Under the pieces are notes generated by a model. That model was not told the DNA's origin and did no database searches. It was given only the letters and a program-made list of their open reading frames with translations. Shown here in pieces: positions 23,387-35,874 of a DNA stretch of 64,000 nucleotides. Numbering within the stretch: the first letter of the stretch is position 1; each line of letters opens with the position of its first letter. Made by a program: the position numbers and the translations under genes. The DNA is from Aedes albopictus (lineage: Eukaryota; Arthropoda; Insecta; Diptera; Culicidae), in NCBI RefSeq assembly GCF_035046485.1, contig NC_085138.1, positions 6,199,409 through 6,263,408 of the forward strand, given 5' to 3'.

Positions 23387-24800
23387 TTCTTTTCCAACGA
23401 GTGAAGCTGTTAATGAAACAACTGCATTTTCACAGTTATCTGAAGAAAGACTATAAATTTATATAAATAAAAATGGAATGGTGTTTGTATGTCACGAATA
23501 GGAAACGGGCCAACGTATTCGAAAAAAAATTCCACTATTGCATTCGTGCAGGACTCCGATGTGTTTGTTCGAACAAAATAATTTAAAAAAATCGACCGGC
23601 AAAACAATAAAAATGAGAAATATTTATATCTCCCATTTGACTAAAATTCATGGAGAGACTCAAAGAACATAGTCCGGTTGAAGATTTGTAAAGCATCGCC
23701 ACACGAATCTAAAGGGGTTTGACGGAGATAGGGTCCTCATCAAGAGCCACCATGGATCTATTTAATAACTTAGTTTTAGGATGTGTTAAATGTATACGAT
23801 TCAAATTTCAAGATTTACGAAACTTCTGTTTACATCCTTTGCAACTTTTTGATGAATTTATCTATTTTTTTATGTATATCAGTTGTTCTAGAAGAACTTC
23901 CTCCGAAATTTCCACTAAGTAAGTAATGGCTGCCTGGTGGATCATTAACTTGACATTAAACGTATTTTATACGGAATCTCTAAGTAACAATTATCAAATT
24001 CAAACACAAGTCCTTTACAAATACATTATTGAGTTCTACCAGAAACTCAATTAGTTATTGAACCAGTAATTTCTAAATCAATTCCTAATTGTTCAGTGAA
24101 CGTTCGCACTATTTTTCGCTTTACGAAGTTATTGGATAATTTCTGGCTGACTACTTCTGATTTTTGGTCTACATGGATGAAGGGCAAGGTTTTCAGAATC
24201 ATAAGTTTAAGTTCCAGACAAACTTATTGTTAGGTTCTAATCTAGGTTAACTCCTAGAAAGGGTGCTAGCAAATTTTAAAATTTTTTTTCGAGCAATGTC
24301 TGCCAAGGATAGTTTTTGATAAACATTTTTGCTGGACTGGTAATAGACTCGTGGCATGATTTTTCGATAGCTATTAGAGACATTGGTCCTGTAGATTATT
24401 CGTGAGGTTTCAGATAAGAATTTGTTTCAGTTGTTGGAAAATATCGTTTGTAAGATTCTGATAAAATTGCAGAGATCACTTACAGTAATTATTATATTCA
24501 TGATGAGATCCAAAGCTGTTCCTATTAAAGAATGGCCGAGAATGTCTCGAGGAATCAAATCAGATTAGATTTCTGGATTATCCTCGGCAAAGTCCTCATC
24601 AGAAGCCACCATGGGCTCTTTCAGAATTTGTGAATATTCCTCTTTTAAGATCAGCATTCTTGGTGATTTCCAAGGAGAAGTTTGGTGTTGGGTTCGGAAT
24701 TGAAATTTGACATATTTATGACGAATCTTCTTTTTTTTAACTGCAACAGTTACTTTTATCCTCAACTGTTTCCATCAAGATTTGCACGAGCAAGGCTGAG
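23387..24800. repeat. Old dispersed repeats, second paralogous block
   Basis: 23620-23960 aligns with 18860-19230 and 24100-24420 with 19440-19760, in the same order. It is a diverged copy of the same long repeat, lacking the 19787 MITE. The TCCTCATCAGGAGCCACCAT-type motif recurs at 23734 and 24593. Confidence 0.5.
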
Positions 24801-25989
24801 CAATTTAATCTTAGTCCAATCTTAAACATGAATAAGAAAAGCATGAATGTTGCTATTCTCGACCAGTACAGCACACTTGGGATATGTGTAGGAAAGGTTT
24901 TTGTAAGACTTACTTAACGAGAGGTCTCCGACTTAGCGTCACCATAATAAGCATTATGATTCCTTCATTTTCATTGCTCACGTATGTGGGTGAGTATCTA
25001 TAGTTTATTAACTCTATTATCGAGACAATGTAGAATTACATAGCTGCCTATGATGTAGCGCGCAAGCTACGGCCGACCAACACGTGCTGCATATAACAAC
25101 CGAGAGTAAACGGGGGAAGATGTCCTCATCCTGGTTTCTTTGGCTAAAACCGCAACTAAATTAAGTTTTATCATGATATGGTCTTCTACAAAGTTGTTCA
25201 TCAGGGTATCAACTGTTATTCTTTCAATTCTGAGCCAAATCGAACTCGCCTAACCGGCATACTGTATGAGAGACGGGAGGTCATCTAATTTCCCATACAT
25301 TTGGACTGAAAATCCCATACAAACCTTCAACTCATTTGCGCCAGCTCAGTTTTCAACCGATTGAGCTGAATCTTTCACAGATTGTTCTTCTTATCCAAAG
25401 GCACGGTTCTAGAGGGTGCCCCGTGGAATTTTTCGACATTTTTGTATTTGGGCCGGTCTATTCAAGATCTATGATTTTTTTTACACATGCTATAAATCCT
25501 AGAAGTAGCGTTGACTGATAAGTTATTTTAACCCTAGTGTAGCTGACAGAGTAGTTTCTTCTGTGAAATATAAACACGCGAAAAGGGATTGTTGGAGTTG
25601 ACCATGTTCCTCATGTGGAGCCACCATAGATGTCTTCAAAAAATACTTGTCTCCAAAATTCTTTCCAAATATCTAGCATGATTCCAGTCGAGCTTGTAGA
25701 ATAAATAATTACAATTTTAAAGATCGCCGAAGGATCCTGTAGAATTTTCAGCTGGTTTACTGTAAGAATCTTGCGAGAGCCAAACTGGTCAGGATCCCTT
25801 GCTGGTGAAATCTAAAAAAATCTTGTATGGAGTTTTTGTTCCTCAAACTCTCACCATCACCGAAATCATTACTTGTTTTCTAACTAGATCCATGATTGAT
25901 TCGTAGCAGGAAATCTATTCAGTAATTTATGATTTTCAGAAATTCCGTTGTATTCCTGCACTTTGATGTTACCCAACACACTTTGGGAA
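24801..25989. other. Intergenic sequence with one dispersed motif
   Basis: Mostly unassigned sequence. One more copy of the GGAGCCACCAT motif lies at about 25607-25630. 25060-25120 is locally GC-rich. No gene was recognised. Confidence 0.35.
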
Positions 25990-26970
25990 ACCCTGCTCCA
26001 TCCACAAATTTCGTCGATACCTCCCCCATCCGAAGCTCCACTTGGTAGGCCTGGTGCCTTCCTGCCATACTTTATCATAAGTGCGTGCGGAAAAGTAGGC
26101 GAGACAAGCCACCAGGACTTTTACCACGTGCGTATCGTCCTTGTCGTCGTCTTCGTCGTCGTGAGCTACTGCGTATGTAAATCCCTCCAACCGACTCACA
26201 AGACACCTAGATTCTGTGCCAGCAGATGGGGCCTCGCTCACTCGGTAGGATTTTGATGACGGTTACAAATGATGATAAAAGACGACGACGCACGTGAAGA
26301 CACTCCGCCCCGACGACAGTAACGAGAGACCAAGAGAAAAAAAAAACGACGAAAAAGGCTTACCGGGAAGTTACATGCAGACTGCCGAGTGCGCTCTAAG
26401 GTATGTGTTGTAGAGTGGCCCTGTTTGACGTCGACAAGGACGCTACGCTGGAGGAACACGATGACAGGTTTCTTTTTCCGAAGGTATGTACACACGTACC
26501 TACAAACAGTCCTTGTGACACAAACAACCAACAACCGCCGTACGACGGGGGGATCGGGTTCCGGTTGGAGCTCTCATCCTCACACCGGGAATTAAGATGT
26601 ACTGTGCCTGCCACGTGCGTGCGATGCGATGCGATGTGATGTCGGTCGGTTGGAGTCTGCCTGCCCGCCTGCCTGTCTGCCAGAGAACATGATAAGGGAT
26701 ATGTGTCATCGTTGTCATCTCGCTGTTGTTGTTCGGTCTCTTCTGGAAGCCTTGAGGGCGGGTTGCTTTAGAGAACGAGAGTCGTTTGGTATGTAGGTAT
26801 ACTTGCAACGAGCACTGGCTGACTGACTGACTGACTCTGACTGGTTGGTTAAGAGCGCTGCAGGATGTGCGTGTGTTTGTATGTGCTCATCGCAGTAGGC
26901 TGCTGCCGGTTCGGTAAGCGTTGAATGTCGGATCGAAAAACGTGCCAAACTTTACCAACAAACAAATTTG
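25990..26970. other. GC-rich unique island
   Basis: Repeat-free and GC-rich, with short simple iterations: CGTCGTC near 26150, GCGATGCGATGCGATG near 26620, and GACTGACTGACTGACT near 26820. Many overlapping short open frames reflect base composition. None carries a domain that I recognise. Candidate conserved or regulatory DNA by contrast with its surroundings. Confidence 0.45.
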
Positions 26971-27181
26971 TTAATTGAATTCGTGCGGGAGAAAATTTTG
27001 TTGATGCAACTTGAGGCTCGGCAAAACAAAGTAAATATTTGATTAGAACTTGGATGATTTTAGGCATTACGTTAGAGTTTTAAGCTGAATACAATCCATC
27101 AAGGTAACTTCTCTTTAAATATCTCCATTTAAGTATCATAGGTAATAATACGTTTGCTTAACATTTGAAGTATCGACAGTA

Positions 27182-30100
27182 GGTTGTCCCAAAATTGCAC
27201 ATGGTCGAAAAGCTTGGGGGCTCACCCTGCAAATGATAGCTAAGGGTGTTAGAAACAAACTTTTGTATGACGGCAACTTTCAGAAATGACGTTTAGAGAT
27301 CGCCCCGGCGAGATTTTTGAAAAACAACCATTTTTCGTAATAAATTTCATACAAATATTTTTTACCGTACATAAATTGGCAATACCCACTATTTTTATAT
27401 TTTTTACAGCTTGATATGGATCCAAACTTCTTGGGAAAAGTAATTAACGACATGTTTTGCAGGTAACTTTTCGATACTGAATTTTTGAAGTTACTAAAAT
27501 TTGTCATTTTTTTATATACTGTGCATTTTACCCGTCATAAAAAGTATCTGAGCCTAATGCTAATTTAAAACAATTTCCATAAAAGGATAGGAAACTTTAT
27601 GCGGAAAAACTTTGCCGAAGACAGCATTGGGTTTTTTCTATCCGTTTTAGAGTTATTCACGATTTACTATATGGTGAAATTTTAATTTTTTGGTATTTTT
27701 CTTAAAATGTCACATATAGTGTATCAAACAATTGTCCGTTCAGCAATTTTTTTGTAAAAATCTTTTTTCATTCAAATGTTCATAACTTTTTTATGCGTCA
27801 ATCAAAAACCCTGAAATTTTGACCAATCATGAACCAAATATTAAAGCTCCATTGGTAAAATTTTGAGCGAGATCGAATAATTTTTCTGAAAGTTATAGAA
27901 CTTTTAGTAAAACTTATAAGATTTTTGAACACATTTTTAAAACATTATATCTCAATATGTACTCGATGATTTTTTTTTCAATTTTTTTATGTGTTACATC
28001 TTATAGCTAAGGCTTTCATATGCAGCTATGTTTGAGGTTTTATATTCACTACAAAAATATGAAAAATGTGCTTATGTAGCTGACGATTTTTTTAAATTTA
28101 CTATATTTTGCACATATAATCTGCCAAACGTTTTCCACCAATAAAAGTGCATTGACTGAACAAAAATCCCTAGGACCTACTCTTCATATGTAGTTTAGTA
28201 GGTCCTGTATAAAAATATTACATTAAGAGAGTTTAAAAAAGTTCATAACACTTGGCACTTTCATTGATCAAAATATGATAAATTTCCAAATGACACTCTG
28301 AACATATACAAATTTTTCATATTTTTTGTAGAGAAAATTAAACCTCAAACGAAGCTGCATATGAAAGCCTTAGGTATAAGCTGTAACACAAAAAAAAAAA
28401 TGAAAAAGTTTCATCAAGTACATATTGAGATATAATGTTTTGAAAATGTGTTCAAAAATCTTATAAGTTTTACTGAAAGTTCTATAACTTTCAGAAAACT
28501 TATTCGATCTCGCTCAAAATTTTTCCAGTGGAGCTTTAATATATGGGTTATAATTGGTCAAAATTTCGGCGTATTTGATTGACGTATGAAAAAGTTATAA
28601 ACGTTTAAATGAAAAATGATTTTGACCAAAAAATTACTGTACGGACAATTGTTTGATACACTGTAAGAACTTCTTAAAAACACATACAAAGTAAAAAATC
28701 ACGTATGCTCAACTAGTTTTTGTCTTGATTGTGTTTAGGAATTATGGTGGCATCATTTATCGAATTTTTGTTTCCGTTGACAAATCCATTTTCTTTGATA
28801 TGGAAAGGTACCTACTAGCGAGAAACTTTATCATTAGGTACCATTTTGAGATGCCTCAGAAGGCCATGGCATTTTTAATGGTTATGTACTGACAATGGTT
28901 TATACGAGCATAATACACAATCAAACGCACGGCACATTTTCTATATCATTTTAATGGTGATACATTCCGCAAAACATGCCGATTTTGTTTTTCAATGATG
29001 TTGTTCAAATCGTTCAAAGACATGAATGAAACGTTCTAGTAGTCCCTATCATTTTGATCAACATATAGGATGATAAAAAATAATGCCACTTGTTTACGTC
29101 CAAAACTGTTGTTTACTAATAATAGCCTACCTTGTCTTATTGTATGCCGTGTGTGTGTTGTGGTAATCAAATTGTTCTAACCTTGAATAACATTACGTTA
29201 ACTCACTGGTTCATCTCATCCCACCCGTTTCAATTTGCCTCGGTGTATCTTATTTCCGGTGTTGATAAGATAGTTCAAGTCAGTAAATGTAAAAAAAGAC
29301 ATGCTTTGCTTTTTAGAATGTCTTGAATTGGAACTTAGTATCTAATAATTGGTATTCTTATGTAAGATGTTCGTAATCGCGATTTGAATTTGGTATTGAT
29401 CAACGTATTCGCCTTTATTCACTTTGCAACTGTTTCCTGGACTGTTTCATTGGTCCAGGACTCATACGTCTTCGTGTAGAAAAATAATTGAGAATATCGA
29501 CAGGAAAGTAAGATAAACTCGAAAATATAGCTCAACATTTTGTGGAGAATATCTTTAAAAAATCAATAGGCAGTACGAAGCTTGTCAAGAGAGCTAGCTT
29601 TTCAAGAAATCTTGGCTAGTTAATTTCTATATGAAGGGATTGAATAATAAAAAATAAAAATCAATTAATTATGTCGCCATAGTTCCATAACACAATCAAG
29701 ACAAAAACCTGTTGAGCATACGTGATTTTTTACTTTGTATATGTTTTTAAGAATTTCTTATGTGACATTTTTAGAAAAATACCTAAAAATTCAAATTTCA
29801 CCAAATAGTAAATCGTGAATAACTCTAAAACGGATAGAAAAAAAACGAAATACTGTCTTCGGCAAAGTTTTTTCGCATAAAATTTCCTATCTTTTTATGG
29901 AAATTGTTTTAAATTAGCATTATGTTCAGATACTTTTTATGATGGGTAAAATGCACAGTATATCAAAAAATGACAAATTTTAGTGAATTCAAAAATTCAG
30001 TATCAAAAAGTTACTTGCAAAACATGTCGTTAATTATTTTTCCCAAGAAGTTTGGATCCATATCAAGCTGTAAACAATATAAAAATAGTGGGTATTGTCA

Positions 30101-30295
30101 ATTTTTGTACGGTAAAAAATATTTGTATGAAATTTATTACGAAAAAATGGCCATTTTTCAAAAATCTCGCCGGGGCGACCTCTAAACGTCATTTTTGAAA
30201 GTTGCCGTCATACAAAAGTTTGTTTCCAACACCCTTAGCTATCATTTGCAGGGTGAGCCCCAAGCCTTTCGACCATGTGCAATTTTGGGACAACC
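27182..30295. mobile_element. 3.1-kb TA element with ~630-bp terminal inverted repeats
   Basis: The ends begin GGTTGTCCCAAAATTGCACA in inverted orientation with TA outside (27180-27181 and 30296-30297). Inverted homology runs from 27182 to about 28765 at the left, once the 947-bp insertion at 27717-28663 is removed, and from about 29665 to 30295 at the right. Each arm carries the same short open frame in opposite orientation (27280-27507 minus, 29970-30185 plus, both containing NSVSKSYLQNMSLI). The 0.9-kb centre (28766-29660) is unassigned AT-rich sequence without recognisable transposase. Confidence 0.75.
27717..28663. mobile_element. Palindromic TA-flanked MITE inserted in left arm
   Basis: The element is nearly a full-length palindrome centred near 28190. 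The left end is TAGTGTATCAAACAATTGTC and the right end is the complement of CAGTGTATCAAACAATTGTC. TA lies outside both (27715-27716 and 28664-28665). The tip is a hairpin, AGGACCTACT at 28172 pairing with AGTAGGTCCT at 28197. The uninterrupted target can be read in the opposite arm of the surrounding element near 29750-29770. Confidence 0.8.
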
Positions 30296-30297
30296 TA

Positions 30298-30779
30298 ATC
30301 GACAGCTTCGTTCATACGGATGTGGTTTTTCTTTCAAATGAGCTATAGTTAGAGATTTTCTCATTAGGTCAGTCCAGAAGCCACTCGTAAACGAATTTAC
30401 TACGAATTAACTTAGACATCCATCAAGAAATCAACAGAATCACGCTCTAAAATTTTTCAAGCCTTGAACTACATGGTGAATACCATGGACTACCTTAAAC
30501 CGTTCGCATTACTTGAATACATCAAAATACAGAAGAAGACGAGAGAGGCGGTCAGCTTATTACATCCTACTCCGAACTGAGCAGAAGGATTCCAGAGCTG
30601 TAAGGATTTTGGTTTTGTTTCGCTCTATATATGTCATATGTCATAGAGTCATCTTCTGACTCCTGAAGATATCCTAAAAGAATCCTCATTTGGAGCCACC
30701 ATGAATACAATAAAGGATTTCTTTAGGGATTTGGGCTTTGCTTACGGAATCCCTTTCTACATTTTTCCCGTGATTACGT
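30298..30779. other. AT-rich sequence with one dispersed motif
   Basis: Unassigned sequence. A copy of the TCCTCATTTGGAGCCACCAT motif is at 30684-30703. Confidence 0.4.
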
Positions 30780-31830
30780 CATCTCTTTGAAGATTTCTTC
30801 ACAGAATCCTTCATTGATTCCTCCCAGGATTCCTTTGGGGATTTCTTCCGAGATTCTTCCAAGGATTCCTCCAAAGATTCTTTCATTGTTTCCTTCAGGC
30901 ATTTTTCCGGGATTTCTTCCTGGATTCCCTTACAGATTTCCACGGATTCCAAACAAGATTTCAACACGGATTTCTTTATAGATTTATCCTGGATACGTTT
31001 AAAATTATTGGTATTTTGGGATTTCTTCCGGGAGGATCCTTTCAGGGATTCTTCCCGGAAATCCTTAAAGGGTTTCTCCCGGGGTTCCATCGGGCATTCC
31101 TCCCGAAATTTCATCATGGATCATTTCTGGGATACTTTCTTGGTTTTTCCGGGATCACTTCAGGGATTCTTTACGAGATCTCTCTGTCGGTTATTTCACG
31201 GTTCTTAATGGGTTTCTCTTAGGATTAGATCTGGAATACTTCCCAAAATTCTTTCAGAGGTTTTTTTTTCCGAGATTCCTTAAGGCTTTTCATATAGGCT
31301 TCCGTTAGGGACTTGTTCCGAGATTTCTTCTGGGATTACTTGCGGGATTCTTTCAGAAATTTCCTTCCTTTATTGATTTTTTCGTTCTTTCAGGGATTTC
31401 CAGGTTTCTTCAAAGGATAATTCTCTGAATCTCTTCTGGAATTTCTTAATTGATTCCTCCAAGATTTTTTTTTCGGGAGTTCCTGCAGTAGTGCAGTAGT
31501 TTCTTTTTCACGGTTTTCTCCTTGGATTCGTTCATGGATTCCTCCTGGGAGTTCTTCAAAAATACCTTCAGAGATTCTTCCGGATATTTCTTCAGAGAAA
31601 ACTGCCTAGATTGCTCCTGGGATTCCTTGGGGAGTTTTCAGGGATTCTTCCAATGCTTTCTTCTAGTCCTCTATCAGGGATTACTACAGGATTCATTTGA
31701 AGATTTTTTCCAAGATTGGATTTCAGAGATTGCGAGATTCCTTCCGGAGTTGCTACGGAAATTTCAGCAGAGATTTTTTTAGAAATTCCTTCAAGGATTC
31801 ATCCAGGGATATGGACAGAAAAATCTTCCT
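30780..31830. repeat. Degenerate GGATTCCTTC-type repeat
   Basis: A long run of imperfect GGATTCCTTCA, GGATTTCTTCC and related words spaced mostly by 12 or 15 nt. The spacing is a multiple of 3, so spurious open frames of 60-110 codons survive on both strands. No protein domain. This is a degenerate tandem repeat typical of the window. Confidence 0.75.
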
Positions 31831-32385
31831 ATTATCACAAATAATTCTAACAAAATTCGAAAACATCTGTATATCAACGAGTACATATTAGTATTCGTTA
31901 GGAATTAGTTATCTTACCAGGAACTCATCAGGAATTCTGCATCAAGCTTCTAGCTTCTAGCTTCTATCTTCTAGCTTCCAGCTTCTAGCTTTTAGCTTCT
32001 AGCTTCTAGTTTCTAGCTACAAATGGTATACTGGTTGGTAAACAAATATGATTTTAAATTTTACCTGCAATCTCAACAAATCTCTTCAAGAATCTTCCAA
32101 AGATCACACTAGGCATTTGTGGAAGATTTTTCAGAAAACCGATCAGAGATAAGCTTTTAACAATGAGCTGAAGTTTTCTAGGAAATTTAACAGAAATTCG
32201 TCAGGAATCCCATCAGTAACCCATCCACCACCCTTCAAATGGCCAGGGATCTTTCCACTAGTCTTTATACGGCTTTGGGACATTACACTGAATTCCATTC
32301 ACCCGAATAAGTTATCTACGAGCCTATCTGGAGACCCGCTCTTGGTAGTTAACGGTGCACCAAGTGCTCGATCACATCCCGAGTA
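31831..32385. other. Intergenic, includes CTTCTAG microsatellite
   Basis: 31945-32018 is a 7-bp microsatellite, (AGCTTCT)n, about ten imperfect units. The rest is unassigned. Confidence 0.6.
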
Positions 32386-32691
32386 GAGGAAAAGTACTCA
32401 ATCATAGCATATTCTGATATGGAGATTAAAAATTGATATTGGGTTGATTTATATAAGAGATAAAGGATCAAAAAATAGTATCTAAAATTTACTCTTGGAA
32501 CATCACCTTCATATCATGTTTAGCTCTTGTAAGATCTAACCAATAGCAGCGAGCTATTCATTTGATCTTGAAATATCAAATTCTGATATTATTCAGATAT
32601 TCCAGGAACATTTTTAGATATTATTTCCAGTTCTTTTATCTCTTATATCAATCAAACCAATATTACGTTTTGATCGTCAATACTTTACCTC
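32386..32691. mobile_element. Foldback MITE, about 0.3 kb
   Basis: The left arm (GAGGAAAAGTACTCAA, later GATATTGGGTTGATTTATAT) is the approximate complement of the right arm (TATATCAATCAAACCAATAT, later TACTTTACCTC). A TA flanks each end. Divergence between the arms makes the exact boundary uncertain. Confidence 0.5.
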
Positions 32692-33059
32692 TACCCAGGA
32701 TTTTCAACAAAGGTTTTCCTTCTTTGAGCATAAGTTTTTTTCTGGCTTTAGGTACTACTTAAGAACTTTTTGGCATTATAAATGCTGCTGTAATCATCAG
32801 ATATGCATCCTTCATACACACATAGGTTATTTTTTCTCGTTTTTCCTTTAAGGATTTTGTTGGGGTACTGGTAATATTTTTATCAGAGATTTTTTCCTTC
32901 TGTTCTTTTAAGTTCTGTCATTATATGGAAAAGCGACATGACCGCTTCAGTCATGGCTTCAGTTCATTATTTTTTTTCCAGTTAGATTCTGATTCACAAA
33001 AACAAGCAGCTCAAAAACCATGAATTTTTACTAGTATTCAATTAAAACAAACGTTATGA
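32692..33059. other. AT-rich sequence, nothing recognised
   Basis: No repeat structure or coding homology is visible. Confidence 0.35.
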
Positions 33060-35054
33060 TAACTTGGAATTTCTTTATGAATTTCATCAGGAACACTTCC
33101 AGAAATTCCTCCTGGCATTTCTTAAGGAATTCCTCTAGGGAATTTCCCAGGAATTTCGCCTTCGCGAATCCCTCAATGTATGTCTTGCGGAGCTACTACA
33201 GTGATTGTTCAAGGGCTTGATCCGAGAAATGCTTCAAGAACTCCTCCCACGATTCCTTCGCAAATTCTTACAGCAACTCCTGCAAGGACGTATCGAAGAA
33301 TTACTTTGGGATTTTTTTCCATGGCTTCCTTCAGTGATTTCATCTCAAACTCCTCCACAGATTTCTCCAAAAACCCCTCTCCGGATTTCACCTGACATTC
33401 CTCCGGGTTATTTCAATGCTTTCGAGGTTTCCTTCAGCGATTCTTTCGCGTATTTTTACAGGTATTCCTTGCGCTTATATTGTTCTGCAGGAATTTTTTG
33501 CAGGATTTTTTTAGAATTTCTAACAGGCATCCCAGTCAACCAGTGATCGTATAATATGTTGCATTAGATGTTAAAATGAAGGCCATATGCGTACATTTTA
33601 CATGCGCCTAAATGGAAGCATACACACATATGGCATCCACTTTATCTTCTTATGCAACATCTTTTACGATTACTGGTTGTCTGGAATTATTTTAAAATTT
33701 ATCCAGGAAGTCCTTCAAAGTTTTATCCAAGGATTCCTTCAATAATTCGTACGGAAATTACTGCAGAAATGGATTGCTTCAAAAAATTTTCTAGCGATTC
33801 CAACAGAAAGCCTTCCAAGAATTCGTTCAAAAATCTCGCCTGGATTGCCAAAAGCATTCCTCATGCGCTGGCTTCCGCAATTCCACCAGGGGTTTCTTCA
33901 GGAATTTCTCCAGGAACTACAAGGAATATTCCGAAAATTCCACTAAAGTATTGCTTATCGATCTCTACTTTAGATTTCTGCAGAAATTCCTGGATTTTTT
34001 TCCTCTTGGGATTGCTTCCGGGATTTCTTCAGAGGTTTTTTTTTTCAAAACTGATACAGGGATTCCTCCAGGTATTCATTCACGAACTTTTCCTGGAGTT
34101 CCTTCAGAAATTCCTCGAAATTTTCTAGGGATTCTTCCTAGGATTCGTGCAGGGATTATTTCCGAAATTCTTCCAGGGATTCCTCCTGGAATCCCTTCAG
34201 TGCACTGCAGTGATTCTTCCAGGATTTCCTTCAGGGATTCCTTCAGAGAGCCTTCCAGGAATTGCTTCAGGAATTCCTCCTAGAATTCATCCAGGAATTC
34301 TTCCTGGAAGTTCTTCAGGAATTTCTCCTGGAATTCTCACAAGGATTTCTCTAGGGATACCTCCAGGAATTTCTCCAGACATTTGCCCATTATTTCATCC
34401 ATGAATTCCTTCAAGAAAACTCCCATCTGTTCCTGCAAAGAAATTTCCTTCAGAAATTCGTCCTGCGATTTCTTCAGAAATATATCCAAAGTTCATTCAT
34501 TCTCTTCAAGAAATTCTTCAAAATGCTATGCATGGATTGGATTTTTTCAAAAACTCCTCGAGAGATTACTCTGGATGATTTTCCAATAGTGTTCGGAGAG
34601 AAAATTCTTTCAGGCATTCTCTCAAACATTTGTCAAAGAATTCCTCCAGAAATTCCACCGAGAATGCCTCGAGGATTTTCTTCAACGACTGATTTAGGAT
34701 ATACCCTAGAATTGCTTGAGGAATGCCACCAGAGATTTCCTTAAGAAATGTGTTGGGATTTTTTTTTCCAGAAATCTCTCCAAGGAGTTGCCTTATAATT
34801 TTCCCGGGATTCGTTCGGGAAAGCCTCGAGTAGTTTCTTATAGAATTTACACAGGAATTCCGTCAGCAATTCTTACAATAATTTCTCCATGAATTCTCCA
34901 GACGTTTTTCCAGGTAAGATTCTCTCAAAGATTCCTCCCGGATTTCTTAAGAATCACAACAAGATTCCCTCAGGAAATTTATTTTTGGTTACATTCCAGC
35001 ACCTCTTACAGAAATTCCTTCGAGAAAATTCTAGGTTTTTTTTCCACAGTTTCC
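33060..35054. repeat. Degenerate GGAATTCCTCCA-type repeat
   Basis: About 2 kb of imperfect 12- and 15-nt repeats around GGAATTCCTCCA and GGATTTCTTCAG. Translation gives GIPPGIPP-like patterns, for example in the open frames at 33951-34283 and 34147-34404. These are products of in-phase repeat spacing, not genes. A 153-bp foldback MITE at 33532-33684 interrupts it. Confidence 0.75.
33532..33684. mobile_element. Short foldback MITE, CCAGTCAACCAGT termini
   Basis: The left arm CCAGTCAACCAGTGATCGTA pairs with the right arm ending ACTGGTTGTCTGG. It carries GGCCATATGCGTACAT, as does its relative at 19232-19373. Confidence 0.65.
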
Positions 35055-35056
35055 TT

Positions 35057-35408
35057 AAGGCGAAACTGGAAGCATTTCCTTATTTTTTTGGTTTTTGATT
35101 TTTTATTAAATAACGAAGCAATATTTTCAAAATCGGTTTTCGTGCACATGTAGAGCATGGATTAAGGTATCTTCTGAATTTTTTTGTGGTGGAAAAAGTT
35201 TTCCATTTTAGCAGAAACCATTTTTTTGTGAAATTTCATTCAAAAATGGTTTCTGCAGAAACGAAAAACATTTTCCACCCTGAAAAAGTTAGGAGATACC
35301 TTGATCCATACTCTACATGTGAACGAAAACCGATTTTGAAAATATTGCTTCGTTATTTTATAAAAAATCAAAAACCAAAAAGTGAGAAAATGGATCCAGT
35401 CTCGCCTT
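35057..35408. mobile_element. AGGCGAAACTGG foldback MITE, copy 1
   Basis: A nearly complete palindrome from AGGCGAAACTGG to its complement, TA-flanked within TTAA at both ends. The arms share AATAACGAAGCAATATTTTC, and the tip includes paired AAATGGTTTCTGCAGAAAC segments. Same family at 36121, 43471 and 53969. Confidence 0.8.
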
Positions 35409-35571
35409 AATGCGGCAGCTCTCCGAGAACACCAACAGGAAATTCTCCAAGAATTTCTCCAGAGGTTCCCTTCAGGAATTCCCCAGGAATAGGTTCAAAG
35501 CTTCTACAAGAATACCTCTAAGAATCTTCCCAAGAATTCTTTCAGGAATATGTCGAAAATTTTTCCACAAC
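35409..35571. repeat. Degenerate GGAATTCCT-type repeat
   Basis: Short continuation of the degenerate 12/15-nt repeat in the TTCCAGGAATT style. The SINE at 35584 inserted into its edge. Confidence 0.6.
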
Positions 35572-35583
35572 GTTCGTTGTGGC

Positions 35584-35862
35584 TCCTCCTATCCTCTTCT
35601 TGGCGTAACGTCCTCACTGGGACAAAGCCTGCTTCTCAGCTTAGTGTTCTATGAGCACTTCCAGAGTTATTAACTGAGAGCTTCCTCTGCCAATGACCAT
35701 TTTGCATGTGTATATCGTGTGGCAGGCACGAAGATACTCTATGCCCAAGGAAGTCAAGGAAATTTCCTTTACGAAAAGATCCTGGACCGACCGGGAATCG
35801 AACCCGTCACCCTCAGCATGGTCATGCTGAATACCCGTGCGTTTACCGCCTCGGCTATATGG
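35584..35862 (-). mobile_element. Feilai-like tRNA-derived SINE, full length
   Basis: Read on the minus strand it starts CCCATATAGCCGAGGCGGTA, with an A box (TAGCCGAGGCGG) and a B box (GGTTCGATTCC) forming an internal RNA polymerase III promoter. The tRNA-unrelated body follows, with AGGAAGCTCTCAGTTAATAA and GCTGAGAAGCAGGCTTTGTC, ending GTTACGCCAAGAAGAGG. This body is the Feilai family as I remember it from Aedes. Flanking direct repeats GTTCGTTGTGGC lie at 35572-35583 and 35863-35874, and similarity continues a few bases after a 1-bp indel. Intact target duplications suggest a fairly young insertion. Confidence 0.85.
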
Positions 35863-35874
35863 GTTCGTTGTGGC

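Noticed and set aside
23745..23756. GCCACCATGG as a strong translation start
   Set aside because: It is part of a dispersed motif and no long frame follows in any copy.
31945..32018. Telomere-like repeat (AGCTTCT)n
   Set aside because: Only about ten imperfect 7-bp units and not an insect telomere motif; treated as a microsatellite.
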